64,000 bases of DNA from Saccharopolyspora rosea (GCF_025643595.1 NZ_CP102826.1:2976001-3040000), one strand, 5' to 3'. Positions 41,726 to 50,952 are shown, counted from the stretch's first letter. Program-made: numbers and translations. The notes: generated by a model not told the origin, from the sequence alone.

Positions 41726-44700
41726 CGTTCCTCAACGCGGGTTCGTCGTTCCTCAACGCGGGGTCGGTCATCATCCGGCTGGTGCGGCCGTCCCAGACGA
41801 ATGGAGTGGTGAGGACTCCGTGCACCGCTGGGTCGCGGTACAGGTTGTAGGTCACCAACCCGGGTACTTCGGCGTGGAAACCCCACTCGTCGTGACTGGC
41901 CATCACGAAGTCAAGATCCAGCTGAGCCAGCAATTCCATGCAGCTGCCGCGCATCTCGGCGTCGATACCAGCGAATGCCTCGTCGAGGTATACCGGCCGA
42001 GGAGCACTCGGGATGGCTGCTTCGTAGTGCGCTGCCGCTGCAACGAACAACGGGAGCTGCAGCATGACTGCTTTCTCGCCACCAGATCCCTGCTGGTGCG
42101 TGGCATCGTTGAGGTCGGCCCATGAACTGGCCTCGCCGTGCTTGACCTGCAGTCGGAAGCGGGACCACTTGCGGTAGTCCAGGGCTTCGTGCAGGTGTTC
42201 CTTCCAGTCGCCGACCAAGTCGTCCTCCCTGGCCTTGCGGACACGTGCGGCGAGGAAGCCGACCAGTTCGTCCCGGGCCTCGTCGGAAAGGAACTGCGCA
42301 GCTTGCCGGTCCAGGAGCGCCACGGCGCGCTTGACGTCAGGACCGGCGTCGGGGTCGGGCTCCCAGATCAGCCGCATCCGCATGCCGGAAGCAGTCGGTT
42401 GTTTCCTCAGCAGCTCGTTCATCCGATCCCGGAGGCTGTTGGCCTCCACCCGCCGCTGGCGCAGGTGCTCGCCGATGCGGCCGAGGAGTACCTCCGCAAA
42501 CAGCCTCCGCTCCTGCTCGTCCAAGTAGCCCTGCCGGGTCTCGATCTCCCGCTTGACGATCTGCTGCAGTTCCGGCACGGAGTGGTCGATGCCGTTGTGG
42601 GTGACTTTGACGATGAACAGATCGCCGTCGTTGTCGCCCCACGGACGCCAGTCGGCGCCCTCGATCTGCCGCTGCAGATCGCGGAACCGGTCGTCGATGT
42701 TGTTGCGGGCGTTGTTGCGCGCCTTCTCCGTGATGTCCTCACTGCGCAGCGCTTGTTCCACACGTCGCGCATCCTCGACGCTCCGGGTCAAACTCGCGTC
42801 CACCCGGTCGTCGAGGCCGAACACCTCGGTCAACGCGAGGAACCCGTGCTTGCGCAGCTTCTCGAAGGTGGCCACGGCAGCGGCTCGTTCGGCTTCGCGT
42901 TGCTTGCGGTTGTTCTCAGCGGCCTGCAGGCTCGCGCGGGCGGATCCGAGTTCCTCAGCCGCGGCGTGCCTGCTCTCCGCGACCTCCTGCTGCTTTTCGC
43001 GGATCTGCTCAGCTTGTGCCTTCGCCTCGTTGAGTTCGGCGAGGACTCGCTCGACGTCCGCTCCGATGAGTTCGTACCGGGACTGGTACTCGGACCGGAG
43101 CTCAACGGCTCTGGACTGGGCTCGCGAACTGGCTTCGAGAGTCCGTTCGCACCGCCGTCGTTGGCGTTCGGTCCGTTCGCGCACGGCTCCGACGCGTTCC
43201 CGTGCAGTAAGCACCCGCTCGACCCTGGTGACCAGCTCACGCACCCACGACCGGTAGTCGGCAAGAGCGATCTCGAGTTCGTCCAGTGCTGCCGACGAGA
43301 TGGGGAGCGAATGCTCGTTGGTGTACCTGTGCAACGCCTGTGACGCTTCGTTCAACTCGTTGCGGCGCGCGGCGAGACGTTCCTCGGCTCGGGTGACCTC
43401 CGCGTCGAAGTCGGACGCGGTTCGAACTGCGGCATCGAGGAGCGTGCGGGCTTCCCGGACCGGCTGGTCACTGGGGCAACTTCTTCGTTCGCTCGACACT
43501 CGGGCGAGGCGCTCCTCGATGTCGCTGCGACGTTGCAAGAGCGTTCGGACGGTTCGGGAGAGCTCCTCGATCTCCAGGTCCAGGGCCTGCAGGCGGCGCC
43601 ACCGCGCCTGCTCCCGCGCCGCGGCTCCGATGTAGCTCGTCTCGGTGCCGCGAGTTCTTCCCCGCAGCGGACCGATCGCCCAACCGCCGTCCGCACTGAT
43701 CCAGGGGCCTTCCCGGTGGGGATCTGCTGTGGTGAGGAACGCGATGCTCCCCAACAGCTCATTCACCGTCGAGGCTGGAAGTGCGCACTGCTGGGCGGGC
43801 TTCAGGACGGCTCGGAGGTCTTGCTCCTCCGCAGAGCCGGTTCGGTGCGCTACAAGGATCACGTCCAACGTCTCGGGAGAGAGGAAGGTCCCGTCCGGGG
43901 TCACCCACGCATCGAGCAGACCGGCTCCCAGCAGTGCGGTTTCCACGTGCGCGCGGACGTCGTCGGCAAGGTCATCGACGAAGTCCAAGACCCGCCACAA
44001 CGGCGCGCCCGCCAGGTTTTCGGCCGTCCTGTCCCGCCGCATCACGGGGGGAGCTGGAGGGGTCGGGTCCTCCTCTTCGGCCACCCGCGCCCGCTCGGCA
44101 GTGCGGCCTGCGAGTTCGGAGTCCGCGTGTCGGTGTTCGCTGTCGATCTGCGCCCGCAGTGCCAGCAACTTGCTTTCGACAGCGCTGAAATGCTCCTGAA
44201 CGAGATCCGCGAGTGCGGCGCAGCCAGGTTGACCTGCCTCGTGGACGGCCGCCAGGAGGCGGTCCACGTCGTCATCAGCCCAAGCGCCTTCCGCGCAGTC
44301 ACCAGACCACGACACGACTGCGGTGCTCACCCCCTCGATCTCAGCCGTGAGCACACCTTGCCGGCGGACGACTTCCTCACGCGCGGCGTCTCGACGGGCG
44401 GCGTAGTCGTCGCGGATCGCTTCAGCTCGGGCGAACGCCGACTGAGCGGTGTCGTTGGTGCGCACCAATTGGCGGGCGTGGCGGGCTGCTGCGCGGCGGG
44501 CGTCGACCACCGACTCCAGCACGGTCCGCGCTGACGACGGGTCCGTGCCCAGTCGTTCTGCCTGCACCTCGTGCTCCAACCGCAACGAGCACTTCCCTGC
44601 GTGTTCCGCTGCGGTCGTGCGGGTATTGTCGAGGACTTCTTCCGCAGCGTGAAGCTCCCCTGCCGCCTGGCGCAGTTCTCGTTCCAGGCTCTCTTGCTCC

Positions 44701-45857
44701 TTCTGTGCATCGGTCAACCGTTCTGCGGCTTCCGCCGCATTCCGGTCGGCGTCGGTTGCCTGCTTCTCCAGCGCCAGCAGGACAGCCTGCTGCTCGATCT
44801 CGGGGCGTCGCTCCAGCGAGCGGATTCGCGCGCTCTGCTCGGCGAGGCCCAGTTCGAGCTCCTTGGCGAGCTGGTGCAACGATTCTGCGCGGGTCTGCGA
44901 TTCGGCGAGGACGTCTTCTGCGGCGCGCTTCTCACGTGTCACGTCGTCGTACTTGGTGACCATCGACCGGACGTTGGCAGCACCGTGACGCACCATTTTG
45001 CGCGCGTAGGCCCGGTACTGCGTGAGGAACCTATCCACCTCAGCGTTGGTGTTGACGAGGTCCTGGAGTTCGTCCTGGTCTCTCGCCAGAGCGTCGAATC
45101 CACGGGCCAGCTCGTCGACCATGGCCTCGTCGACAGGAGGCAGTCCGTCGCGGAGCATTTCGGTGAGTTTGCCGACGCCGAAGTTCTCGCTGAGCTTCGG
45201 ACGCCGCAGTGTGATGAGAAGCTCCACCAGCGACCGGAACCGGTCGGGGTTGAGGCCGAACAGTTCGCGTCCCACCGAGGCCCGGTAGCTCTCCGCGGTG
45301 TTGAACACCGCTCCCGACCCCAGTTGCTCGGAAAGTTCCTTGTCGTTGCGGGGTTGGCGGCCGCTGCTGTACAGCGAGAAATCGCAACCGACCCGCTTGT
45401 CGGTCAGGAAGTACCACGAGTCGGGAGGGCCGCTCCTCGTTGCCTGCGCGCGCATGCCGGCACCCAACGTTCGGTACTCGGCCGTGCCGTCGGGGAGGAG
45501 CCTGCCGTACTCGCACCAGACGTACCCGATCTGGTGCTTGCGGTCCCCGTAGAGCAGGTTGTCCCGCATCGACCTCGCGGACGTGCCGAAGGGGTCGAGT
45601 CGCCGGGCGGTGAGGTTCGCGTCGAACAGGAAGGGGCTGGTCACTTCCAACACCTTCGTCTTCCCGCTGCCGTTACGGCCCCGCAAGATCACGCGACCAT
45701 CGTGAAAGGCGAATTCCTGTTCGTCGTACTGCCAGATGTCCAGCAGCCCCATTCGCAGCGGTTGGAATCGGTACCTGCACGGTTCGGGCCGCCTTCCCGC
45801 GAGAAGGGCTTCCAGCGCAGCTCGCAGCTCCTGCGTCGCTGCATCAGCGTGCGTCAT
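41682..45857 (-). CDS. jetC: Wadjet SMC/MukB-like ATPase JetC (TIGR02680 family)
   Basis: A 1391-residue SMC-like motor. The Walker A is GRNGSGKT at residues 60-67. Long coiled coils flank a central hinge-like region (about residues 640-760, near LWRVLDFVDDLADDVRAHVETALLG). The C-terminal head holds the ABC signature SGGEK (about 1258), Walker B PVYLDEAFAGID (about 1288-1299) and the switch histidine in ASHDEWG. It should extrude DNA loops and detect small circles. The ATG at 45857 has GAAGGAGG 8 nt upstream and overlaps jetB by 14 nt. A 21-bp tandem repeat duplicates ALRNDE at its C-terminus. Confidence 0.9.
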   Translation of the reverse strand: MTHADAATQELRAALEALLAGRRPEPCRYRFQPLRMGLLDIWQYDEQEFAFHDGRVILRGRNGSGKTKVLEVTSPFLFDANLTARRLDPFGTSARSMRDNLLYGDRKHQIGYVWCEYGRLLPDGTAEYRTLGAGMRAQATRSGPPDSWYFLTDKRVGCDFSLYSSGRQPRNDKELSEQLGSGAVFNTAESYRASVGRELFGLNPDRFRSLVELLITLRRPKLSENFGVGKLTEMLRDGLPPVDEAMVDELARGFDALARDQDELQDLVNTNAEVDRFLTQYRAYARKMVRHGAANVRSMVTKYDDVTREKRAAEDVLAESQTRAESLHQLAKELELGLAEQSARIRSLERRPEIEQQAVLLALEKQATDADRNAAEAAERLTDAQKEQESLERELRQAAGELHAAEEVLDNTRTTAAEHAGKCSLRLEHEVQAERLGTDPSSARTVLESVVDARRAAARHARQLVRTNDTAQSAFARAEAIRDDYAARRDAAREEVVRRQGVLTAEIEGVSTAVVSWSGDCAEGAWADDDVDRLLAAVHEAGQPGCAALADLVQEHFSAVESKLLALRAQIDSEHRHADSELAGRTAERARVAEEEDPTPPAPPVMRRDRTAENLAGAPLWRVLDFVDDLADDVRAHVETALLGAGLLDAWVTPDGTFLSPETLDVILVAHRTGSAEEQDLRAVLKPAQQCALPASTVNELLGSIAFLTTADPHREGPWISADGGWAIGPLRGRTRGTETSYIGAAAREQARWRRLQALDLEIEELSRTVRTLLQRRSDIEERLARVSSERRSCPSDQPVREARTLLDAAVRTASDFDAEVTRAEERLAARRNELNEASQALHRYTNEHSLPISSAALDELEIALADYRSWVRELVTRVERVLTARERVGAVRERTERQRRRCERTLEASSRAQSRAVELRSEYQSRYELIGADVERVLAELNEAKAQAEQIREKQQEVAESRHAAAEELGSARASLQAAENNRKQREAERAAAVATFEKLRKHGFLALTEVFGLDDRVDASLTRSVEDARRVEQALRSEDITEKARNNARNNIDDRFRDLQRQIEGADWRPWGDNDGDLFIVKVTHNGIDHSVPELQQIVKREIETRQGYLDEQERRLFAEVLLGRIGEHLRQRRVEANSLRDRMNELLRKQPTASGMRMRLIWEPDPDAGPDVKRAVALLDRQAAQFLSDEARDELVGFLAARVRKAREDDLVGDWKEHLHEALDYRKWSRFRLQVKHGEASSWADLNDATHQQGSGGEKAVMLQLPLFVAAAAHYEAAIPSAPRPVYLDEAFAGIDAEMRGSCMELLAQLDLDFVMASHDEWGFHAEVPGLVTYNLYRDPAVHGVLTTPFVWDGRTSRMMTDPALRNDEPALRNDESDEAEGGGLLAR
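41725..41766. repeat. 21-bp tandem repeat at the jetC/jetD junction
   Basis: Two adjacent 21-bp units (41725-41745 and 41746-41766) differ at one base. Each contains the block CGTTCCTCAACGCGG. On the coding strand each unit supplies a GAGGAACG ribosome binding site; the proximal one serves jetD. In JetC the repeat encodes two copies of LRNDE. Confidence 0.75.
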
Positions 45858-47088
45858 CGCGTGCGCCTCCTTCGGAGGTGTCTGCCATCGAGGTCCTGTC
45901 GAGGACGTCGAACAGGGGTGTCGGCGATGGTGAACCGACCCTGTCCGGGAGGTTGTTGCGATACCTGCCGAGCGCCGCCAGCACCCGTACTCCGTCCGGA
46001 AGGAGTTCGACCAGGTGCAGTTCAACCAGCATTTCGCGGGCGGCGTCGAGCACGGTCTTCGGTGTGACGGGGTGCTGCTGGATCGTGCGGACGTAGTTGC
46101 CGACCTTGTCCGCCAGCCAGTGCGAGATCTCTGCCAGCCGATCGGAACCGACCACGAAGTTCTCCCGGGAGCGCACGCCCGGCTCCTCCGCGAGCGCACC
46201 GGCCAGCAGCAGAGCGGCGAACTGCGCCGTGCGGTCCTGGGGGAACCGAATGTCGGTCAGCACGTCGTCGATGACAGCTGCTCCCTCAGCGCGCACCTCG
46301 ACCCGGACGTCGAGCATCCGCTCCAGCTCGCGGAGCAACGAGTGGCGTTGCGAGTAGAAGTACGCTTGCTGGTCCTCGGGGAGGTCATCCAGGTACAGGA
46401 CGGGGTCGTCGACGAGCCGCCGCATCAACACGTGCCGGCGGTGGCGGTTGTGCCCGTCTTGCGTATCGGGCACCGGCTCATCTGTGAGTCCAGCCGGGGT
46501 ACCCGCCCGAGTCGGCGGAACCGGACACGCGAGCAGTAGCGCAGCGGCTCGATGGTCGATGTCATAGATCGCGTTGCCGGAGCCGGTCACGTACGCCGAC
46601 TCGTCCTCCTGCGTGGCGGCAGCATCCCGGGTGGGAACAAGGGCCCCGTGCTCTACCAGCAACCGGATCGCCTTGACCAACTCGCGCCGGTCCCTCAGCT
46701 GCGTTGCGTCGTACGCCGGAATGCCCGGGCGGGACGCAGCGAGAAGCGTGACGTGTTCGGCGAGCTCGGTGAGCACTGTTTGCTCGCCGCACTCCTCCAG
46801 GGAAGCCAGCAGCAGGCAGTAGAGCACGCAGCAACGTTGGCTCGGGGCGTCCCGCGAATGGGCCGGTGAGTCGGCGGGGATCTTGTGTAAACGCACGACG
46901 TCCCGGTCGACGACCAGGCGCCACCCCAGGTTCCGCTCGAACCAGCGTTGGAGTTCGGCACGGTAGGCGGGCCGACGAACGAGCGCCGCGATCTTGGCCT
47001 CCGGCCCTCCGGCCCGCAGCAGCGGTCGGCACACCAGCGTGCGCGCAGCAGAACGGAGTTCGTCGAGATCCATGTCAGGGGTGCTCAT
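45844..47088 (-). CDS. jetB: Wadjet subunit JetB (DUF2398/TIGR02678-like)
   Basis: A 414-residue protein with tandem winged-helix domains, as in the MukE/JetB-type kite subunit. Recognisable parts are the RRPAYRAELQRWFERNLGWRL block near residue 45, DRRELVKAIRLLVEHGALV near 140, and a C-terminal winged helix with TPKTVLDAAREMLVELHLVELL. It would bind the kleisin-like JetA and DNA. The ATG overlaps the jetA stop by 4 nt, and its stop overlaps jetC by 14 nt. The family call comes from order, length and these blocks. Confidence 0.82.
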   Translation of the reverse strand: MSTPDMDLDELRSAARTLVCRPLLRAGGPEAKIAALVRRPAYRAELQRWFERNLGWRLVVDRDVVRLHKIPADSPAHSRDAPSQRCCVLYCLLLASLEECGEQTVLTELAEHVTLLAASRPGIPAYDATQLRDRRELVKAIRLLVEHGALVPTRDAAATQEDESAYVTGSGNAIYDIDHRAAALLLACPVPPTRAGTPAGLTDEPVPDTQDGHNRHRRHVLMRRLVDDPVLYLDDLPEDQQAYFYSQRHSLLRELERMLDVRVEVRAEGAAVIDDVLTDIRFPQDRTAQFAALLLAGALAEEPGVRSRENFVVGSDRLAEISHWLADKVGNYVRTIQQHPVTPKTVLDAAREMLVELHLVELLPDGVRVLAALGRYRNNLPDRVGSPSPTPLFDVLDRTSMADTSEGGARDDAR

Positions 47089-48761
47089 CGGCTACCTCTC
47101 CGCAGGTCGGTGATGGTCAGTTCGAAGTTCTCCATCGCCAGCGCCCCGCACTCGGTCTGCAGCACAGCCGATGCAGGACGGCCGTGGGGATCCTGCTCAG
47201 CGGGGCGAACCGTGATGTGCAGCAGCCCGTCGGTGGTCCGGCCGTGGCGTGCCTTTTGCTTGTCGGGGCTGGCTGCGAGGGCGACGCTCAGGCAGCGCAG
47301 CAGGATCTCCAACTGCTTCTCCGAGAGCACGGGAAGTTCTTCGACCCGGAACAGCGAAAGCTCGGTGAAGGTGCGTACCGCGGCATCGTTCACGGCCTGC
47401 TCGGCGGCCTGCAGCGCGGCGAGGCGTTGCTTGGCGGTGCGTGGATCTCCGACTCTGGCAGGTCGGCCAGTCGCCGCCCGCGGTCCCTGCTTGCGCAGTC
47501 GAGCCTCGACTGGTGCCGGTGGCGTCTCCCACCAGCTCGTTTTTGGTCGTACGTCGAGGTCGCTGGACGCGCGGTGGGCGGTGCCGAGATGGCGTGCTGA
47601 GTACATGCCGAACGCCGCTCGCCACAGCTTCGCGCGTTCCACCTCGTTCGAGGTGCTCGCGAACCACGTGGCCAGCGTGAGCAGGTCGGACGCTCGATTC
47701 ACCCGCCGGAAGCGCTGGTCGTTGAGCCGGCGCACGATCGCGACGATGCGGTTCACCGCATCGGCCGCGCGGTCCTGGAGGATCTGCGCCACCGGTGCGC
47801 GGTCGGCCTCGCCGAAGAACCAACCGCGCAAGCCATCCCATTGGGAGCGCAGGTCTTCCAGGTCGCGTTGCACGACTTCGGACTGGCTCATGCCGATCAC
47901 CGGCGCAGCCTCCACCAGCGCCAGCCGGTACAGCCGCAGTCGGAGTCCCGCGCGCTCGGCCTGGTCGATCGCCTCGCTGATCGGCGAGGTGTAGCGCACC
48001 AACGCCATGACGAAGGTCTGCAGGTACTCGACGACGACGTCCTTGTACGCCAGGAAGACCTCCGTGTCCAGCTCGGTGTTGAGCTCGACGGCGCGGTTGA
48101 GTCCCTGCACGAACATCTTGGCGTTCTCGGACAGTTGGGTGAAGCCGTTGGTGATGCGCTGCAAGCTGGCGTAGAGGGCGCGCGAGTGGGCCTCCGCGTC
48201 GCTGTTCGCCGCGGAGTCGCCGCTGGTGCTGTTGAGCAGCGAGACGAGTTCACGGAGGGATTGCAGGACCTCCGGCAACATCGAGGCCTGCAATGCACCG
48301 GCGGAACCGAGTTCGGTGTCAATGCGCCCGAGCATTGCGTGGACCTCGGCGCCGGCCGGGGTGAGCTGGTACAGGTAGTCCTTCTTCAGGTACTCCTGGT
48401 AGGTGCCCTTCCGGTGGGTGTTCTGGATGCGATCGACGTTCTCCCAGGTATGCAATTGCGTCAACAATTGTTCAACTGGCGGGGGAGAGATGTCCGGGTC
48501 GATCTGGTCGATCTTCTGCTGGAGTCGCCGCCCGATCTCGGCGGTCGGCAGGTGCAATCCGAGTGCCCTCTCCTCTTCGAGGAGCACGTCCAGGACGAGC
48601 CGGTAGAACGGCGTGTTCTCGTTGTCGAGGTAGGCCACGATGCGCATTCGCCCAGGCAGTGAGACGGCCGGATCGGTACCGGGAGGTCTCCGGCGCGAGG
48701 TCGAACGGGGTTCTTCGACAGCCGTTGCCACCTCGGAAGCCGGAGAGTCTTCCGTGTCCAC
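47085..48761 (-). CDS. jetA: Wadjet kleisin-like subunit JetA (DUF2397/TIGR02677-like)
   Basis: A 558-residue protein, the first gene of the operon. After a ~38-residue disordered, Arg- and Ser-rich N-terminus comes RMRIVAYLDNENTPFYRLVLDVLLEEERAL, typical of the DUF2397 N-terminal winged helix. A central helical region (HSRALYASLQRITNGFTQL) and a C-terminal winged helix (LSLFRVEELPVLSEKQLEILLRCLS) follow. It acts as the kleisin bridging the JetC heads. I chose the GTG at 48761 because GGGAGG lies 7 nt upstream; the ATG at 48647 is a shorter option and the frame open to 50006 has no support. It is divergent from the PIN-like gene. Confidence 0.83.
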   Translation of the reverse strand: MDTEDSPASEVATAVEEPRSTSRRRPPGTDPAVSLPGRMRIVAYLDNENTPFYRLVLDVLLEEERALGLHLPTAEIGRRLQQKIDQIDPDISPPPVEQLLTQLHTWENVDRIQNTHRKGTYQEYLKKDYLYQLTPAGAEVHAMLGRIDTELGSAGALQASMLPEVLQSLRELVSLLNSTSGDSAANSDAEAHSRALYASLQRITNGFTQLSENAKMFVQGLNRAVELNTELDTEVFLAYKDVVVEYLQTFVMALVRYTSPISEAIDQAERAGLRLRLYRLALVEAAPVIGMSQSEVVQRDLEDLRSQWDGLRGWFFGEADRAPVAQILQDRAADAVNRIVAIVRRLNDQRFRRVNRASDLLTLATWFASTSNEVERAKLWRAAFGMYSARHLGTAHRASSDLDVRPKTSWWETPPAPVEARLRKQGPRAATGRPARVGDPRTAKQRLAALQAAEQAVNDAAVRTFTELSLFRVEELPVLSEKQLEILLRCLSVALAASPDKQKARHGRTTDGLLHITVRPAEQDPHGRPASAVLQTECGALAMENFELTITDLRRGSR

Positions 48762-48920
48762 CGCAGTCCTCCCGCGTTTTCGAGCTAGGTCGATCGGTTC
48801 GTTGGAGCGCAATGTCGAATGGGCGTCCCTCAGGTCGGTGCTACCGTAGCGAACCCCTGTGACATTGACCGGCAGGGCACATACCAGCTGGGTCGCACCG
48901 GAATTCTCCTGGAGGGTGCA

Positions 48921-49871
48921 GTGGACGGTTCGAGGCCGGTTTTCGACGGCTTCCACGGAGACTGGTCTTTCTGGGTGAATCCTGAAGGACTTCTTGCGGA
49001 ACTGTCCTCCTGTGCGTTCATCTGCGATACCAACGTATTGCTCCGTCCGTACAAGGTCGTACGACGTGAGGAACGCGACGTGCTCTTGCGGGCGTTGGAG
49101 GAAGTCGCAGACCGCATGTGGGTGCCGCACCAGGTCATGGTCGAGGTCGACAACATGCGCAGCGGCGCGGTGGCGGCAGCGCAGCGGGACATCGCCAACG
49201 TGGCCGACGCCGTGCTGACGGATTTTCGCAAGATCGAGATGAGGTGTCGGCGGGGCTTCCACGACTGGGGCACGGACCGAGGCGAGGCTCAGCTGGCGTT
49301 GCGGAACTTCCGCGCGGCGGCGCAGCGCCTCGTTCAATTCATCAGGGAACAGGGCGACTCGCACGACTTGGTCGAAGAAGATCAACAGGCCTTCGTTGAG
49401 GACAGGCTCAAGCGATTGGTGCAAGGCCGGGTGTGGCCGGACCCCGGACAGCAGAAGCGCAGGGCATGGGAAGAGGACGGCAAGAACCGCGAGAGCGAAC
49501 GACGACCACCTGTATGGGCAGACCGGAAGAAGCCCGGTGATCGCAAGTACAACGACGGCCTGATCTGGCAGGAGATCAAAGAGTTCGCTTCGGAATGCCC
49601 GTCCACCAGGCCGATCGTGCTCGTGACCCTGGACCTCAAGGACAACGGTTGGGTGGAGCACCGGAATGGACGACCCAACGGTGCTCATTCGAGTCTCGTC
49701 GCGGAGCTGAACCGGGATGCCGGCGCCATCTTCCGAGTGATCAGTACCGAAGAGCTGATCGCATACGCTGAAACGAAGCTGTACGACAGCCCGGATGTGT
49801 CGACTTCCGACTGTGGTCCAGCGGACGTGGAAGGCGCGCTGCGCCCCCTCGGCTCCCACCTGTTCAACTGA
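48921..49871 (+). CDS. PIN-like domain nuclease (PIN_8 type)
   Basis: A 316-residue protein with a PIN-like (PF18476-type) fold. Conserved acidic positions are visible: Asp in CAFICDTNVLLRPY (about residue 36), Glu in WVPHQVMVEVDN (about 74), Asp in GDRKYNDGLIW and Asp in IVLVTLDLKDNGW. An insert of charged helices lies between. The GTG at 48921 is preceded by GGAGGG at 4 nt; the open frame upstream to 48819 is in the divergent promoter. It is probably an RNase or DNase. It is divergent from jetA with a 159-bp gap and may be an accessory or independent defence gene. Confidence 0.75.
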   Translation: MDGSRPVFDGFHGDWSFWVNPEGLLAELSSCAFICDTNVLLRPYKVVRREERDVLLRALEEVADRMWVPHQVMVEVDNMRSGAVAAAQRDIANVADAVLTDFRKIEMRCRRGFHDWGTDRGEAQLALRNFRAAAQRLVQFIREQGDSHDLVEEDQQAFVEDRLKRLVQGRVWPDPGQQKRRAWEEDGKNRESERRPPVWADRKKPGDRKYNDGLIWQEIKEFASECPSTRPIVLVTLDLKDNGWVEHRNGRPNGAHSSLVAELNRDAGAIFRVISTEELIAYAETKLYDSPDVSTSDCGPADVEGALRPLGSHLFN

Positions 49872-50193
49872 GCTGTGCCAGAGATGTCGTAGGCGCCACT
49901 GGCGTCGGCTTGGCCGGTGCCGGGTGGAGATCCGCGACGCGACGCATCGCCAGACCGGACGGGTAGGCCCCTCGTGTTCACGGGCCGAGCCTTCGCTGCC
50001 GGACAACGCCGCATCACCAGTCGGGCATCGACTGCCACGTTGCGAAGCGGCCTGCCCGGTGTCCCCGTATCACGCGTGTGACTGGGGAAGGGAGCCATCT
50101 CCGACCTGGTGGCCGGGCTGTCGGCTACCACGAACAAGGCAGCGTGTCGCCCTATCGTGTTGTTTCGCATGGCGCGGGCTGTTGCGCATAGCG
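49872..50193. other. Non-coding stretch at the right edge of the defence island
   Basis: About 320 bp with no frame I can support on either strand; the open frames are antisense or lack ribosome binding sites and recognisable domains. I see no integrase remnant, tRNA or direct repeat shared with the left island edge (40290-40420). It probably includes the original upstream region of the GntR gene. Confidence 0.5.
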
Positions 50194-50216
50194 CTGATAT
50201 ACCTACGGTGTATCAG
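50194..50216. promoter_or_regulatory. GntR-type palindrome at the regulator start
   Basis: Arms CTGATATACC (50194-50203) and GGTGTATCAG (50207-50216) around TAC; nine of ten positions pair. The right arm ends in the first base of the GTG start codon of the GntR gene. The symmetry and position suggest autorepression. Confidence 0.6.
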
Positions 50217-50923
50217 TGGCTACGCCTTCGACATCCCAGGGTGACGGCAGGCACGTCCTGCCGGAGCTGACCACGCTGGAGCCCGGCGTGCGCAGCGTGG
50301 GCAGCCTGAGCGAGAAGGCCTACTACCTGATCCGCGACCGGCTGATCACGCTCGACCTGCCGCCCGGCTCGACGCTCGACGAGCGGGTGTTGCAGCGCGA
50401 GCTCGGCCTCGGGCGCACTCCCATCCGGGAGGCGTTGCGCAGGCTGGCCGACGACCGGCTGGTGGAGGTCGCGCCGCGGCGCGGCATGTTCGCCAGCCAC
50501 GTCGATCTCGGTGATCTGCGGGCGATCAGCGAGATCCGGATCGAGCTTGAGGGGTACGCCGGGCGGCTGGCGGCCCAGCGGGCGAAGGGCCGGGACCTGG
50601 AGACCGCCGATGAGCTCCTGGCCGAGCTCCGCCGCACCGCCGCGGTCGACGACCGCGAGCTGATGCGGCTCGACCAGCGGGTGCACCGGCTGGTGTACCG
50701 GGCGACCTACAACACCTTCCTGGCGGCGACGCTCGAAGAGTACTTCGTGCACAGCCTGCGGCTGTGGTTCTTCGTGCTCGACCACGTACCGCACCTGGAC
50801 TACGCGGTCGCCGAGCACGTCGACCTGCTCGCCGCGATTCGCGGCGGGGACGCCGACTCCGCCGAGCAGTTCATGCGTGCGCACGTCGCCGACTTCGAGG
50901 ACAAGATCCGCGCCGTGCTCTGA
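50216..50923 (+). CDS. GntR-family regulator (FadR/FCD subgroup)
   Basis: A 235-residue regulator. The winged helix is at about residues 30-95 (SEKAYYLIRDRLITLDLPPG, then ERVLQRELGLGRTPIREALRRLADDRLVEV). The C-terminal FCD ligand domain has the metal-binding Asp/His pattern (DDRELMRLDQRVHRLVYRAT and the AVAEHVDLLAAI segment). The GTG at 50216 would be almost leaderless because the palindrome occupies the ribosome binding site position. An in-frame GTG at 50288 with GGAG 7 nt upstream is an alternative start. It lies 29 nt before the dimethylglycine dehydrogenase-like gene and probably controls it with etfBA. Confidence 0.9.
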   Translation: MATPSTSQGDGRHVLPELTTLEPGVRSVGSLSEKAYYLIRDRLITLDLPPGSTLDERVLQRELGLGRTPIREALRRLADDRLVEVAPRRGMFASHVDLGDLRAISEIRIELEGYAGRLAAQRAKGRDLETADELLAELRRTAAVDDRELMRLDQRVHRLVYRATYNTFLAATLEEYFVHSLRLWFFVLDHVPHLDYAVAEHVDLLAAIRGGDADSAEQFMRAHVADFEDKIRAVL

Positions 50924-50952
50924 GCAACCCACGGACCCACACGGAGGAACCC

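Noticed and set aside
47085..50006. Extending JetA upstream to a 973-residue protein
   Set aside because: The extra part is antisense to the PIN-like gene. A GGGAGG site before the GTG at 48761 fixes a sensible start.
40290..50215. Direct repeats or an integrase marking the defence island as an integrated element
   Set aside because: I compared both edges by eye and found only short chance matches (such as GACCTGGT). No tRNA, integrase or transposase is present.
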